A stretch of DNA of 64,000 bases from Lasiodiplodia sp. COLG20 (GCA_009801085.1 VNWV01000016.1:248001-312000), one strand, 5' to 3'; shown: positions 11,967-23,111, counted from the stretch's first letter. Notes: generated by a model not told the origin, from the sequence alone. A program made the numbers and translations.

Positions 11967-12775
11967 GGTTGGGTAAAAATAAATTGGCCGCGACGACTAG
12001 TGCGCCGCTGCAAAAATCTCAATTCTGTAATATGTAATTCGTAGGGCGTAGAAAAAGGATTTTCTGTACTATGTGAGCGATATGACGTGAACGCTGTTAT
12101 GTAGCCGGGGCGGATTGCCTCGCCCGTTCAAAGGGGTAACTTTATTTACGAATACGGGCACGCCCTAAAAGCCCGAGGCTGAGGAGCTTCTCGGCCGAGA
12201 GACTGCCTCACAATACACATAGCTACATCTTTTTGACGTTGCGGTACATTTCTAAAGACATCTCATGGTACACAAGCTCTGATGGCCTTCCATACATTGA
12301 TTCCATTAAAACCGGCATTGAAACTATATCGACATGCAGTCACGTGGCTGAGGGTCACTCGGTCATGATTCCGATGCACAGCGAAGACGAGCCCGCTTTT
12401 CCATGACCGCCGATTATGGGGAATTCCCTTGAACTCCACCTATATCGCCTGAGTTAAGTTACAACAATGGCCAACCATCGGGTGATCCAATTTCTTGTAC
12501 GTTTTTGTACATATAAATTTTGGCGAGAAGGGAAGGTAGGAAAACGAGGGCAGGGTTGTTTCGCGGAGACAAGAGCCGTTCGGTTTCACACAGACGAGTG
12601 CGGAGGAATAACAGCAACAATAGGAAGGAGACAATCAGGACAGATGCCTCAATCCGGACCATCGAATACGAGAAGGTCGTCCCACACTCTTCATCCCACC
12701 GGCATGTCCAGTATAAAGAAGGGCCACAAAGACGAGTAATGTAGTTGAAACATCATCAACATCACTCTACTCACC
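11967..12775. other. Intergenic with promoter of the small secreted protein gene
   Basis: Divergent promoter region between the acetyltransferase (-) and the secreted protein (+). Apart from a TATA box near the right end, nothing recognised. Confidence 0.6.
12712..12717 (+). promoter_or_regulatory. TATA box
   Basis: TATAAA lies 59 bases upstream of the ATG at 12776, a usual fungal spacing for a strongly transcribed gene. Confidence 0.5.
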
Positions 12776-13221
12776 ATGAAGCTCGCACTCCTTTCCCTCA
12801 CAGCTGCCTTCGCCGCGACCCCAGCCTACGGCTGGTCCTTTACCATCTGGGACGGCGATAGGTGCGACGGCAACACTGTTGAACTGTCTGGCGAAGGCGA
12901 CACGGACACAGGATGTCAACCATACCCCAACGGCCCCGACGGTCTACTCACCAACTCGTTCGTCGCAAAGGGCTGGGGAGAGAACTGCAGACTGTCTTTG
13001 TCTTCGCAGCCTGACTGCGCTGTCTCCGGCTGGGGCTCGCCTATTGGCTACCCTGTTCAATTGGGAGTTTTGTACCTGGAGGATCAATGCAACACGTAAG
13101 TCCTTCTTTCGTTTGCCTGACTATTCCTGGCTCCGCTAATTTTGTATTCAGCCTTTTCGGCATCAACTTCTACGAGCCTCAGACGTACAAGTACTACCAG
13201 TACTATTGCCCTTCATCGTAG
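12776..13221 (+). CDS. Cysteine-containing small secreted protein
   Basis: Two exons, 12776-13095 and 13152-13221, with a 56-nt intron (GTAAGT...ATTCAG), giving 129 aa. Residues 1-19 are a clear signal peptide (MKLALLSLTAAFAATPAYG). The mature part of about 110 residues has six cysteines, many Gly, Trp and Tyr, and ends YYQYYCPSS. It has no recognised domain. Short, secreted, cysteine-paired proteins of this sort are often effectors or surface proteins, but nothing here proves that. TATA box and short leader suggest strong expression. Confidence 0.8.
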
Positions 13222-13843
13222 GGACTAGCGATTGAATGGACTCTGCAGTTCCTACGCAGATGCTAGCTGGGATAAACTATGGGTGTTTTCAGGAGGGAGG
13301 CATTTCAAACTGGTGGTAGTTGAGTGTGATGGATGAGATAGTAATCAAACACATCTCGGCAAACATGTGGCTCTTTGTATGGTCCTATTTAGCCGCCTAC
13401 TCGCTGCTTAACAGATATGGCTGGCTGTCTCGGGTTAGAAAACGTAATTATGCAACTTATGCAGAGGCAGCAAAATTCCACAGCCATCGTCTCTCGGCCG
13501 AGAGAATGCATGAGTTGAACTAGCTGCAGCTCTCTTCCATTGCAATTGCCTCAGGGGTGATACGTCTGATTCAGCTCGTCGCTGTTGAATACAAGCTATA
13601 ACAGTCACCATCGCCGTGTAAACCCCAATGCAAATCCACGAAGAGGCTCCTTCGACCCTCAATCACGTGGATGCAAGCACTCCTCATCCGGCCATGTTTC
13701 CGCTTCAAACCGCAGCTCGCCTCGCCCTACCTTATGCGGCTGCCCACTCTAGCGGCGCAGTGGGTCCCGCGCGGCTTAAAACCTAGCGCGAATCCCTCGT
13801 TCTCCGCGGCCAACTCTCCACTTCTCACGCGCCCTGCTCCCCC
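13222..13843. other. Intergenic, no gene seen
   Basis: Spacer and promoter of the following transporter; no ORF with coding character. Confidence 0.6.
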
Positions 13844-15587
13844 ATGTCGCAAACAGCTGTGGTCCAGGAACTGCAGCAACTGCACGGAGATGGCGCAGCT
13901 ATTGCAGTCGTTGCAACTGCTGCTGCTGCACGGCCGTCCGACGTCGTGCCAGAAGAAACCAACAGATCAATTCCGGATGATGATGCGCCGCAGCAGCAGC
14001 AACAGCTCTCGCTCCTCCGGTTAGGAACCATCGCCGCTGCGATAACAGGCGTCCTCGTCGCGAGCAGCATGACTACCGGGCTGATCACCGTCGCGCTGCC
14101 GACCATGGCCAAGGATCTGGAGATCCCGGAGCACCTTCTGCTTTGGTATGTTTTTGCGTCCCCAATCGCTCTGCTGACTCTCAGCTATTATATTCATACA
14201 CTCCACCATACAGGCCCGCTTCCATCTACGGCCTGACGAGCGGCTGCTCGCTGCTGCTAGCCGGGGCTATCGCAGACTACGTCGGCAGCCGCACCGTGTA
14301 CCTAGTCGGCAGCCTCTTCCTCTCGCTGTCGATGCTGGCGAGCGGGCTGGCGCAGACCAGCACGCAGATCATCGTCTTCCGCGGCTTCCAGGGCGTAGCG
14401 GCGTCGTGCTGCCTCCCGACGGCCGTGAGCCTCATGTCTGAGTACTTCCCCGGTGGGCGGCGCCGCAACGTCGGGTTCGCGATCATGGGCGCCGGGCAGC
14501 CGCTCGGGTTCTCGCTGGGCCTGTTCCTGAGCGGCTTCTTCGTGGACTCGATTGGGTGGCGGTATTCGTGGTATCTGGCTGCGGCGGTGGCGATGGGGGT
14601 GTTCGTTGTGGCCGTTTGGGCGCTGCCACCGAGGAAGAAGCGTGCTGATGGCGGGTTTTCCTGGCACGGGCTGTTTCGGCAGCTGGATGTGGTTGGGGCG
14701 GGCATGGCGAGCGCGTGCTTGGGGGTCCTGTCGTACGTGCTGGCCATGATTTCGGACGGCCCGGCGCAGATCAAGCAGGGGAGGAACATCGCCCTGCTCT
14801 GCGTCGCCGGCGCGCTGCTGCCATCTTTCATCTTCTGGATGGATCTGCGTACGAAGAAGAACACGACGGCGCTGATCCCCAACGCCCTCTGGAAAAAGAC
14901 GGCCTTCTCGACCATCTGCGTCATGGTCTTCTTCACCTGGGCCGTCCTCAATGCTGTCAACTTCTACTCCAGCCTCTTGTAAGCCTCTGTCCCCAACCCG
15001 TCCGTCATTCATGAACTCACAACCACCTCCCCCGCAGCTTCCAAGACGTCCAATTCCTCCCCGCCCTCCAAACCTCCCTCCGCTTCCTCCCCAACGCCAT
15101 CTCCGGCATCATCCTCAGCATCGGGACCGGCATGATCCTGCACAAGTTCTCCGCCTACTGGATCGTCCTCGCCGCCTCCATCATCAGCGCGCTTTCGCCG
15201 ATGCTGTTCGCCATCGCGGAGCCGACCTGGTCCTACTGGTACGCGCAATTCTGGGCAATGCTGCTTTCCGCCGTCGCTGTGGACGTGCTATTTGTTGTTT
15301 CAACGCTGGTTATTACCAACATTTTCCCGCCGTCGACGCAGGCGCTCGCCGGGGCGGTGTTTAACACTGTCGCCCAGTTTGGCGGCGCGGTGGGTTTGGC
15401 GATAATGGCCGTCATTTCGTCCAATGTGACGGAGCAGTCGGATTATGCGGTGAAGACATCTCCGGCTGCGCTGCTGGAGGGGTACCGCGCGTCGTTCTGG
15501 GCGTGCTTTGCGGCGATGATTTTGTCCGTGGGGATTGGGTGTGTGGGGTTGAGGGATGTTGGGAAGTTTGGCGTCAAGGTCGAATAG
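13844..15587 (+). CDS. MFS drug:H+ antiporter-type transporter (DHA14-like)
   Basis: Three exons, 13844-14145, 14214-14978 and 15038-15587 (introns 68 and 59 nt), giving 538 aa. A hydrophilic Gln/Ala-rich N-terminus of about 60 residues precedes roughly 14 hydrophobic helices. Family signals are TVALPTMAKDLEIPE after helix 1, the helix 2-3 motif A-like loop GAIADYVGSRTVYLVG, and VFRGFQGVAASCCLPTAVSLMSEYFP. The length and helix count suit the DHA14 group, which exports toxic or secondary compounds at the plasma membrane. The substrate is unknown. No biosynthetic cluster is evident beside it. Confidence 0.85.
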
Positions 15588-16083
15588 TAGCGTTACAGCT
15601 TACGTAGCCGAAAAGTAGCCTGGAATGTCAGAAGTGGGCGAAGATGGGGAAAGAGCTGAAAAAGGAAAGTCTAGAAGTAGTTGATAAGCCCGGCCAGGAG
15701 TTTGTTGTACCTGGCGGCAAGAGCGGCGCCAATGAAAGCGGAGCTCGAACGCGATCAGAACCGCGTTATTAGCAGCATGACAGCACAGTAACCCAGGGTC
15801 CACGCGCGGCCCGCGGAGTCGTACCGCACGCGTGGCACGGTTCGCAAGCGATTAGCTCGCAGATCTCGGCTGTCCCTCTTCCGGAAAGTTCAGCCGAGGG
15901 TGGCTGGCGGCGGGGTGAATTCCAACGTCGTCCGTCCATGATGAATCCTCCGGTTGACTCACGAAGCTGCCGGCTGCGGCATCGAGATATAAAACTCACC
16001 ACCACGCCTCCATCATCCCTCCCCAGCACTCCATTTTCCCAACGCCACACCCACTCCAGCCCCCGTTCGACAGCCATTCCACC
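15588..16083. other. Intergenic, no gene seen
   Basis: Promoter region of the PaiB-like gene. No other element recognised. Confidence 0.55.
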
Positions 16084-16830
16084 ATGTACCTCCGCGCCGC
16101 CCACGCCGAGCGCCACATCCCCACCCTCCGCGCCTTCATCCGCGACAACCCCCTCGGCATCTTCACCACAGCCATCGACTCGCCCTCCTTCCCCTTCCTC
16201 CAATCCAGCCACATCCCCTTCCTCCTCGACGTGCAAGACGACGCCAGCGAAACCGAACTAGGCGTGCTGCGCGGGCACATGGCGCGGGCGAACCCGCAAG
16301 CGAAGGCGCTGATGGAGCACCTGAAGTCTTCCTCCACCGCCGCAGAAGGCCTCCCGCAAACCCTCTCCCGAGACGTCATGGTCCTGTTCAACGCGCCGGC
16401 GCACCACTACGTCACGCCGAAGTTCTACACGACCACCAAGCCCGAGACGGGAAAGGTGGTCCCGACGTGGAACTACGCGGCCGTCCAAGCGTACGGCCGG
16501 GCGACGGTGTACTTCGACAGCAAAGCCGCGGCGACCGAAGCGTTCCTGACCAAGCAAGTTGCGGAGCTGTCGCAGCTGTCGGAGACGCGCATCATGGGGT
16601 ACGAGAAGCCGTGGAAGGTGGATGACGCGCCCAAGGCGTATACGGATGCGTTGAAGAAGGCGATTATCGGGATTGAGATCGAGATTACGGACCTGGGGGG
16701 TAAGTGGAAGATGAGTCAGGAGATGGGCGTGGGCGATCGGCAGGGTGTGGTGGATGGGTTTGAGGCGCTTGGGACGGAGGTGGGGGGGAAGGTTGCGGGG
16801 ATGGTGAGGGAGAGGGGGGTGTGGGAGTAG
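16084..16830 (+). CDS. PaiB-like FMN-binding protein
   Basis: Intronless, 248 aa. The start MYLRAAHAERH, the block NPLGIFTT, QSSHIPFLL, LRGHMARANPQ and VPTWNYAAVQAYGRATVY follow the PaiB/FMN_bind_2 family (split-barrel flavin-binding fold), as does KKAIIGIEIEI near the C-terminus. Bacterial PaiB acts in repression of sporulation and protease genes; fungal members are uncharacterised and may be FMN-dependent oxidoreductases or sensors. The family is clear, the function is not. It lies between two transporter genes on the same strand. Confidence 0.85.
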   Translation: MYLRAAHAERHIPTLRAFIRDNPLGIFTTAIDSPSFPFLQSSHIPFLLDVQDDASETELGVLRGHMARANPQAKALMEHLKSSSTAAEGLPQTLSRDVMVLFNAPAHHYVTPKFYTTTKPETGKVVPTWNYAAVQAYGRATVYFDSKAAATEAFLTKQVAELSQLSETRIMGYEKPWKVDDAPKAYTDALKKAIIGIEIEITDLGGKWKMSQEMGVGDRQGVVDGFEALGTEVGGKVAGMVRERGVWE

Positions 16831-17452
16831 CGTGGGTGGAGGGGAGAGACGAGGAGGAGGGGGAAGGAATGGGTTGGAGAAGATGGTTGAAGCGGAAAGG
16901 CCTGCATGAAGGTCAGCTGCGCGGAAATATTGGCCCACATTCCTGATGGGACATTGGAGAAGATGAGCCGGATGATCTAGAGAATACCTGCAGGAAGCGT
17001 AGAGTCCAGAGGCAACCGGGTGGTTATTACTAGCAACAAAAAAGAATAAAGAAAAGCAAACACGGTGGCAAACAGTAAATAAAACAAGAAGAATATCCTG
17101 CAATGAACCGTCATATGTCTTAAGACCGAATGCGATGTTCGGGATTTTCGGAATCGCCGAGAACACCGGCGTTACCCACCGTCGAACAATGTCGAGAGCT
17201 TATTGGACGAACTGACCAAAAATTCCGGGCCACTCAACCCCGCACTCCCGAATCTCCGCTGCGGCGAGAAGGAAAGGGGATCTCGCATTTGCGGGGTTTC
17301 GTCTGCCGATCGGGTTCGCTGCCAAGCTCCCCGCATCTCGTGCAACAGCCGAGTGCGTCATCGCCGGCACTTAGAATCGCTACTACTTTATATTAGTGAC
17401 ATCGTCCCGCACCTGTATTGAAACCCAGACTTCGAGTTTCCTTTACTCCGAA
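16831..17452. other. Intergenic, no gene seen
   Basis: Terminator of the PaiB-like gene and promoter of the next transporter. Nothing further recognised. Confidence 0.55.
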
Positions 17453-19267
17453 ATGGCTTCAGACGCCGCCAAGTGTGAGAAAATCGACCTGCCACACCAC
17501 CTTGAGGATGTCGAAACGAACACATCCGATGAACATGTAGACGTACCTGAATTTGACGCAAAAGAGACTCGACGAATTCTCCGCAAAGTTGACTATCGGC
17601 TTCTGCCCATGTTGACTCTTCTGTATGTTCTGTCTTTCATTGACAGGAGCAATAGTACGTGTTTGTTACCATATGCAATGTGCATTGGCTGACCAAAGCC
17701 CCGCAGTTGGAAACGCAAAAGTAGCGGGGATGAACAAAGACCTCGGTCTAACAGGCTCTCAGTACAACATCGCGTAAGTTGCTCCAAACAGCCATTGACC
17801 GTTTGCTAATCCTGCTGAAGCCTGACCGTGTTCTTCTTCCCTTACGCTTTGTTTGAAGTCCCCAGCAATGTCGTTTTAAAGCTCATCAAGCCGTCGATTT
17901 GGATCGCATCCATGATGATCGCGTGGGGTACAGGTACGCCTTGATTCCTTCCCCCATCCAGAACGACCACCAACGCCATCCCATAGTCATGACCCTCATG
18001 GGAATCGTCCAGAGCTACGGCGGCCTCGTCGGCGCCCGTGTCGCGGTAAGCCCCTCTCCCCACCACCCTCCCCCATCTCATCCCTAACACCACCAAACCA
18101 GCTCGGCTTCGCCGAAACCGGCTTCTTCCCCGCGAGCACCTACCTGCTCACAACCTGGTACAAGCGCTTTGAGCTGCAAACGCGGATGGCCGTCTTCTTC
18201 AGCGCGGCGTCCCTCGCCGGCGCCTTCTCCGGCCTCCTCGCCTTCGCCATCCAGAACATGGACGGCGTGGCGGGGCTGGGCGGGTGGCGGTGGATCTTCA
18301 TCCTTGAGGGGATTGCGACTGTTCTTATTGGTGTATCGTGCCTGAAGCTGCTGCCGAACAGCCCCGAGACGGCGTCGTTCCTGAAGCCTGAGGAGCGAAG
18401 GTTTCTGGTGCGGCGGCTGCAGGCGGACTCGGGGACGAAGACGGGGCACGTGGAGACGGAAGATTTGTTCCACTGGCCGACGATCCGCGCGGCGTTGGTG
18501 GAGTGGAAGATCTGGTTCGCCATCATCATCTACTGGGTGCGTTTTTTCGCCTCCCCTTCCCCCTGCTGTTCCCTCGCACGATCCCTCCCCGCCCTCCCCT
18601 CCCCTCCCCCACGCAACTGACCAAACACCAGGGCAACTCCATCTCCCTCTACGGCTTCACCTACTCCGCGCCCTCCGTCATCCTCGGCCTGGGCTACTCC
18701 GCCGCCAACGCCCAACTCCTGACCATCCCCATCTACGTCCTCGGCGTCATCTCCACCATCGCCGTCTCCTACTACGCCGACAAGTACCAGACGCGCTGGC
18801 CTTTCATCATCGGCCCCTTCTGTCTGGCTGCGGCCGGCTTCCTCGGGCTAATCTGCATCCCGCACCCGCGGCTGCCCGGGCTCACCTACGCCTTCTTGTT
18901 CTGCATCCCGGCGGGCGTGTACCCGCCGCTGATAGGCGTGCTGTCGTGGATCGGGAACAACCTGGCGCCGTCGTGGAAGCGCGCGGTGGGGATGGCGCTG
19001 CTGATTTCGATGGGGAATCTGGGGGGCGCGATTGGGAGTAATGTGTACTTGGAGGCGCAGGCGCCGCATTATTGGTTGGGGTTTGGGTTTGGGTTGGGGA
19101 TATCGCTGGCGGCGATTGCGGCGACGGTGGTGCTGAAGGGGGCGTTTGAGAGGTTGAATAGGGAGAAGGAGGGGATGGGGAGTGAGGAGGAGGTGAGGGC
19201 GAGGTGGACGGAGGAGGAGTTGAGGAGGATGGGGGATAAAAGTCCGTTGTTTAGGTATATTGTGTGA
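17453..19267 (+). CDS. MFS anion:cation symporter (ACS/allantoate permease type)
   Basis: Six exons: 17453-17654, 17707-17773, 17821-17933, 17987-18045, 18102-18536 and 18632-19267, all with GT-AG introns of 47-95 nt in frame, giving 503 aa. RKVDYRLLPMLTLLYVLSFIDRSNIGNAKVAG is the ACS-family helix 1 signature, with GFAETGFFPASTYLLTTWY, GGWRWIFILEG and LPNSPETASFL further on. About 12 membrane helices are visible. ACS members import organic anions such as allantoate, nicotinate or vitamins across the plasma membrane. The substrate here is not predictable. Confidence 0.9.
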
Positions 19268-19678
19268 GATGTGTATGGACGGGTGAGAGGGAGGGGAGGG
19301 CTAGTGTGGGGATGGTCGGGGCTTGGAAGTCTGTGGTTACGTATGATGACGATGACGATAATGGTGCTGAGTTTAAGCGAGTAATGAGGGTTGTTAGCTT
19401 CTCGTCGTGGTGAGAGAACTGTGAAGCTACGAGAAGATTACTGGCTTTGTAGAAAGGAAATATGATAGAGACTAAGAAATTGCCTCTCATTTTCTGCATT
19501 AGTGTGGTAAAGCTGGTGAAATAATCTGGAACCCAAAGATTCAGTCAAAAGAATGGACCGGCTGGATAGAGACAGCCTATCCTAAACGTAATAAGCCGCA
19601 CCAACATTGCCATAACATATCCGAAAAGTAGCCCTATCTCCCTCGTCATCCCTCGGCAAGTGATGGCTAGGGAATTGT
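19268..19678. other. Intergenic between convergent genes
   Basis: Shared 3' flank of the transporter (+) and the next gene (-). Nothing recognised. Confidence 0.6.
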
Positions 19679-20338
19679 TCATTCATCATCCCCCACCCTC
19701 TTCAACGACTCGACGAACGTCGCCTCATCCGGAAGCTCACCAAAGCTCCACTTCCCCACCAAAACCGGAAAGGACCCCCCCACATCCTTGAAGCTCTCAT
19801 CCCCCACGAACCTCACCTCGCCGCCGTACTTAATCACCTTCAGCCCATCCCAATTACTATACACCTCCACCACCCCCTCATCCAAATCAACCACATACGC
19901 CCACTCACAAAACAAGCCATCAGCCAAAAACTCCAGATCCCTCACCACCGGCACCGGCTCCGTCGCATTCGCAACAACCTCCAAGATCCCCGCCCCCGTG
20001 TCCCGCGAGATCGACGGGCACACATCGCGGCCCGGGAAGTCCATCGCCGCCCACTGCTTGATCTCCGCCTCGTCGACGAGGTCCCTGCCGCGCTCGTAAT
20101 GCGCCTGCCGCTCGCGCGCCATCGCCGCGTGCCACGCGTCCAGCTGTTCCTTCGTCGGCGTATAGAGCATGTTTGCAGCGTCGTCGAGGACGGTGCGTAG
20201 TTTGGAGAGGTTGGTAGGGTCGGTGAGGAAGCGGAGGATGGTGACGCCTTGGCCGGAGGGGTACCCGTCCCATTGGCCGTATTGCGCTATGTGCCAGGTG
20301 CCGTTGTAGAAGACGAGGGTGAGGTGGCGGGTGCCCAT
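19679..20338 (-). CDS. Uncharacterised protein, copy 1 of a tandem pair
   Basis: Intronless, 219 aa, started at the ATG at 20338 (in-frame upstream sequence lacks ATG). Opens MGTRHLTLVFYNGTWHIAQYGQWDGYPSGQG, a conserved N-terminal block of a fungal family of unknown function, then SRDTGAGILEVV, FLADGLFCEWAYVVDLDEGVVEVY and VGKWSFGELP. It is roughly half identical to the protein at 21426-22109 on the same strand. No signal peptide or membrane helix; probably cytosolic. The two promoters are also similar. Confidence 0.75.
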   Translation of the reverse strand: MGTRHLTLVFYNGTWHIAQYGQWDGYPSGQGVTILRFLTDPTNLSKLRTVLDDAANMLYTPTKEQLDAWHAAMARERQAHYERGRDLVDEAEIKQWAAMDFPGRDVCPSISRDTGAGILEVVANATEPVPVVRDLEFLADGLFCEWAYVVDLDEGVVEVYSNWDGLKVIKYGGEVRFVGDESFKDVGGSFPVLVGKWSFGELPDEATFVESLKRVGDDE

Positions 20339-21425
20339 GGTGGGTGGGTTGGCGGGTCTGGGGGTGGCTTTAGTTTGTGGCGGAAAAGGATGGCGCGCGG
20401 ATGGCACGTACGAGAAGCTGTAAGCTGGGCGATGTGGAGTTGTAAGTGGCTGGGAACTTGATAGGATGGAAAGTGGGAAGGGTGAAGAGGTGGCGGGTAT
20501 ATATATTCAACGCGTGCCGCTTTCACATGACGTTGACGCGTATATCTTTTCGGCAGGTCGCGTATTCACATGATATCGCTGACCCAATGTAATGGGATGC
20601 TCAGGCAACCGCATGTTGAGCTAGGCAGCAATGGTGGGACACGGGCTGTATCGGGAAAAGTACAAAGAGGACCCTCGCTTCGCCAAGCTTGCGATAGATT
20701 TTCTCGGGGCGCACTCGCCTCACTGATTCATCTTACGATGCATACCTCACATATCCAATCTTGTGGCTTCTTTCAACTCAAGACATGCTGTGACATCACG
20801 CTGGTTTACATCACGTGGGTACTTCGAACTTGGGCTGATGCTTGCATTACGGACAAGGTTGCGTTGAAAAGTCATATTTAGCACATGAACTCTAAGAGCA
20901 GTCACCAAATCGGATTTTGCCGACTTCATTTCACTCGTAGCTGTTCTCGCCCGATTGTCCTTCTCCGCTTGCAATTTCAAAGGAAAATAATTCACACACT
21001 CTCTCGACTCCAAGTATCGTTTAATTACAGAATTCCGCCTTCCGATGCTTCTGCCTTTGCGGCCGCATTTAGAGTAGTGGCATAGGGTGGGATGGATAGA
21101 TGGGTGGGCGTGGTGCTTTGGAGGCGGTGGACTTTGGTGCGTGTGCGTGTGCGTGTGGTAAGCGGGTTTGGCATTTGACTGACAGGAACCAGGACGATGA
21201 ATGATGTCATGGCTCTTTTCATTTTGTGGAGATCTAGAGAAGAGTTTTTTAATGCTACGGAAAGTAAAGAATTGGTATGGGAGTAGTTGATCACCATCTT
21301 GAGCTTAGAGGCTCATGTAGTGAAGCCATAATACCCAGAACTACCCGAGATCCCATGACACGTCCTCACCAGCGTCATGGTTAATGAAGATTTGGAATAC
21401 CTCGGTCACCTCTATAGGCGACACT
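20339..21425. other. Intergenic between tandem paralogues, with duplicated promoter block
   Basis: 20523-20700 resembles 22268-22420 in the same orientation (see repeat entries). The remainder, 20701-21425, shows only a short CGTGTG run near 21140 and nothing coding. Confidence 0.55.
20523..20700 (-). repeat. Duplicated promoter block, copy 1
   Basis: Shares CGTTGACGCGTAT, GTCGCGTATTCACATGA, TCGCTGA-CCAAT, GGCAACCGC and GACCCTC-CTTCGCCAAG, in the same order, with 22268-22420. Both lie just upstream of the paired minus-strand genes, so the duplication covered gene and promoter. Confidence 0.7.
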
Positions 21426-22109
21426 TCAGTCCTCGTACTCTCCAGCATCACAGCCGCCCGGAATGTCACAGCGTTTGTCCTCTTCGAACCAGCCCAGGAA
21501 TTCATGCTCGCTAGGAAGATTGTCGAGCATCCACTTGCCAACCAGATTCGGAAAAGCTGTGCAGTCCATGAAGTTGTCATCCTCCATGAAGCGGGTTTTC
21601 GAGCCCCTCATGATCAAGTTCGGCGTGTTGTAAGCGTACACCTCGACGGCGCCCTCGTCAAGGTCAACCACGTAAGCCCACTCGCATTGGAGGAAGTCGC
21701 CGATGAACTTCAAGTTCTTGACGATCGGGACCGGCTCGGTGGCGTTGGCAACGAGGCCCAGGATCTCGGCACACGTATCGCGGCTGACGGACGGCGCCAC
21801 TTTGGGCTCGTTGGCCTCCTCCTCTTCGAGATCCTCTATTTTGCTGAAGAGTCGCGACCTGCGATGATTGTAGTATTCCCTCTTCGCATCGGCCCTTTCG
21901 TCGTCCCAGGCCATCAGCTGCTCCTCCGTGGGTTCGTAGAACATGTTACCGGCGTCGATAACGGCCTTCAGCTTGGAAACGTTCTCAGCATTCGCGACGA
22001 AGCGGAGGACGGTGAGGCCTTGGCCCTTAGGGTAGCCGTCCCATTGGCCGTACTGAGCGATGTGCCACGCGCCTTTGTAGTAGACGAGAGTGAGATTACG
22101 TGTGCCCAT
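21426..22109 (-). CDS. Uncharacterised protein, copy 2 of a tandem pair
   Basis: Intronless, 227 aa. Opens MGTRNLTLVYYKGAWHIAQYGQWDGYPKGQG and keeps SRDTCAEILGLVANATEPVP and CEWAYVVDLDEGAVEVYAY, aligning over its length with the protein at 19679-20338. It differs by an acidic linker (EDLEEEEANE) and a longer Cys/Asp/Glu-rich tail. Function unknown. Retention of two open copies with conserved promoters suggests both are expressed. Confidence 0.75.
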   Translation of the reverse strand: MGTRNLTLVYYKGAWHIAQYGQWDGYPKGQGLTVLRFVANAENVSKLKAVIDAGNMFYEPTEEQLMAWDDERADAKREYYNHRRSRLFSKIEDLEEEEANEPKVAPSVSRDTCAEILGLVANATEPVPIVKNLKFIGDFLQCEWAYVVDLDEGAVEVYAYNTPNLIMRGSKTRFMEDDNFMDCTAFPNLVGKWMLDNLPSEHEFLGWFEEDKRCDIPGGCDAGEYED

Positions 22110-22655
22110 GGTTGAGACTGGGGTATCGTTAGCAGTTGATGTAGAAGAAAGGCGGCCATGGCACGTACAAGACGCTATGACTTGCGTGATATGAAGCTTG
22201 GCAGGGTGGTGAGTGCGGATGGTGAAGACGTAGCTTAGTAGGATGGTGGGTGTGGAGGGTGAAGAGGCGACGCGCGACGTTGACGCGTATTTCCTTTCAG
22301 CGGGGTCGCGTATTCACATGACGTCGCTGAACCAATCTGGCAACCGCCAGGCAGCAACGTTGGCACGAGCGCTTAAAATCCCTTTATCGGGAAGGGACCC
22401 TCTTCTCGCCAAGCCCTTCAAGGTAGGTGCATAAGATAGAGGTGGAAAGCTGGTGAGTGTTCCGAATACTTCTCGTGCTTTTTAGTGGCACCCTTTCTTT
22501 TCCTTCACGCGGTGGGACTTAGTTTCGTTTTTATTGCACAGTTCTAGCATGATTGGGTGAATTACCCGCTCTCTCGCGTCGCTGTTCCTATGGCGTTGTT
22601 GGCAGGAACGATCGCCGAGGGGGGTATTTAGTGCTTTCTTTCGGGTAGCTCAATA
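22110..22655. other. Upstream region of copy 2
   Basis: Holds promoter block copy 2 (22268-22420), including a CCAAT box, then non-coding DNA up to the inverted-repeat element. Confidence 0.6.
22268..22420 (-). repeat. Duplicated promoter block, copy 2
   Basis: See 20523-20700. Motif order and spacing are retained although the rest has diverged, as expected for regulatory constraint. Confidence 0.7.
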
Positions 22656-22887
22656 CAGTCCCCTCTCGCGGCCGATGGCTAGCGTGGATTTGTTTTTTTC
22701 TCATGTTATGGGTAGGTGAAGCTATCATCCGGATGAGAATGTCGAATTAAAAATTCTACATACACGTCCGGATAGCTTCATCTACCCACATATGTTAACT
22801 TTTCTAAGGTAGAGCTGGGGCATAGTTACGTTATATTCTACACCCCTGCTATTCTTCGCGCTAGCCATCGGCTGCGAGAGGGGGCTG
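22656..22887. mobile_element. Mariner-type MITE (232 bp) with TA duplication
   Basis: The ends are inverted repeats of about 29 bp with two mismatches (starting CAGTCCCCTCTCGC on the left and, read inward, CAGCCCCCTCTCGC on the right), flanked on both sides by TA (22654-22655 and 22888-22889). There is no coding capacity. A second, inner inverted repeat (GGGTAGGTGAAGCTATC at about 22710 with GATAGCTTCATCTACCC near 22770-22787) makes it strongly foldable. TA target duplications are typical of Tc1/mariner and pogo elements. Confidence 0.7.
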
Positions 22888-23111
22888 TACATCACCCATT
22901 CACCTCCTCAGCATTCGAGCATTGGCCAGCCGCACAGCGCCCAGATGGCTGTGCCGAAAGCGTTGATGCGGATGGCTTCCTCAAGACCGTACGCCCGCGT
23001 GCGCTCCTCTCAGATCCCGAACCTCATCGTCTTGATATGGCCGCCAGTGCATCAGGTTACTCCCAAACACGTCTCTGGTGCCTCAACTACCACAATTCGT
23101 AGTTTGGAGGA
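22888..23111 (-). other. Possible minus-strand coding relic or uncalled exons
   Basis: On the minus strand DVFGSNLMHWRPYQDDEVRDL (23070-23008) and EEAIRINAFGTAIWALCGWPML (about 22983-22918, ending in TGA) read like protein but lie in different frames. A GTAACC...GAG intron of 52 nt could join the first few residues to the second. No family recognised. Confidence 0.3.

Noticed and set aside
15009..15364. Long antisense and out-of-frame ORFs over GC-rich genes
   Set aside because: Shadow ORFs produced by high third-position GC of the transporter gene; the same applies to shadows over the acetyltransferase, esterase and metallo-beta-lactamase genes.
13844..19267. Secondary-metabolite cluster formed by the two transporters and the PaiB-like gene
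   Set aside because: No synthase, synthetase or tailoring enzyme lies nearby.
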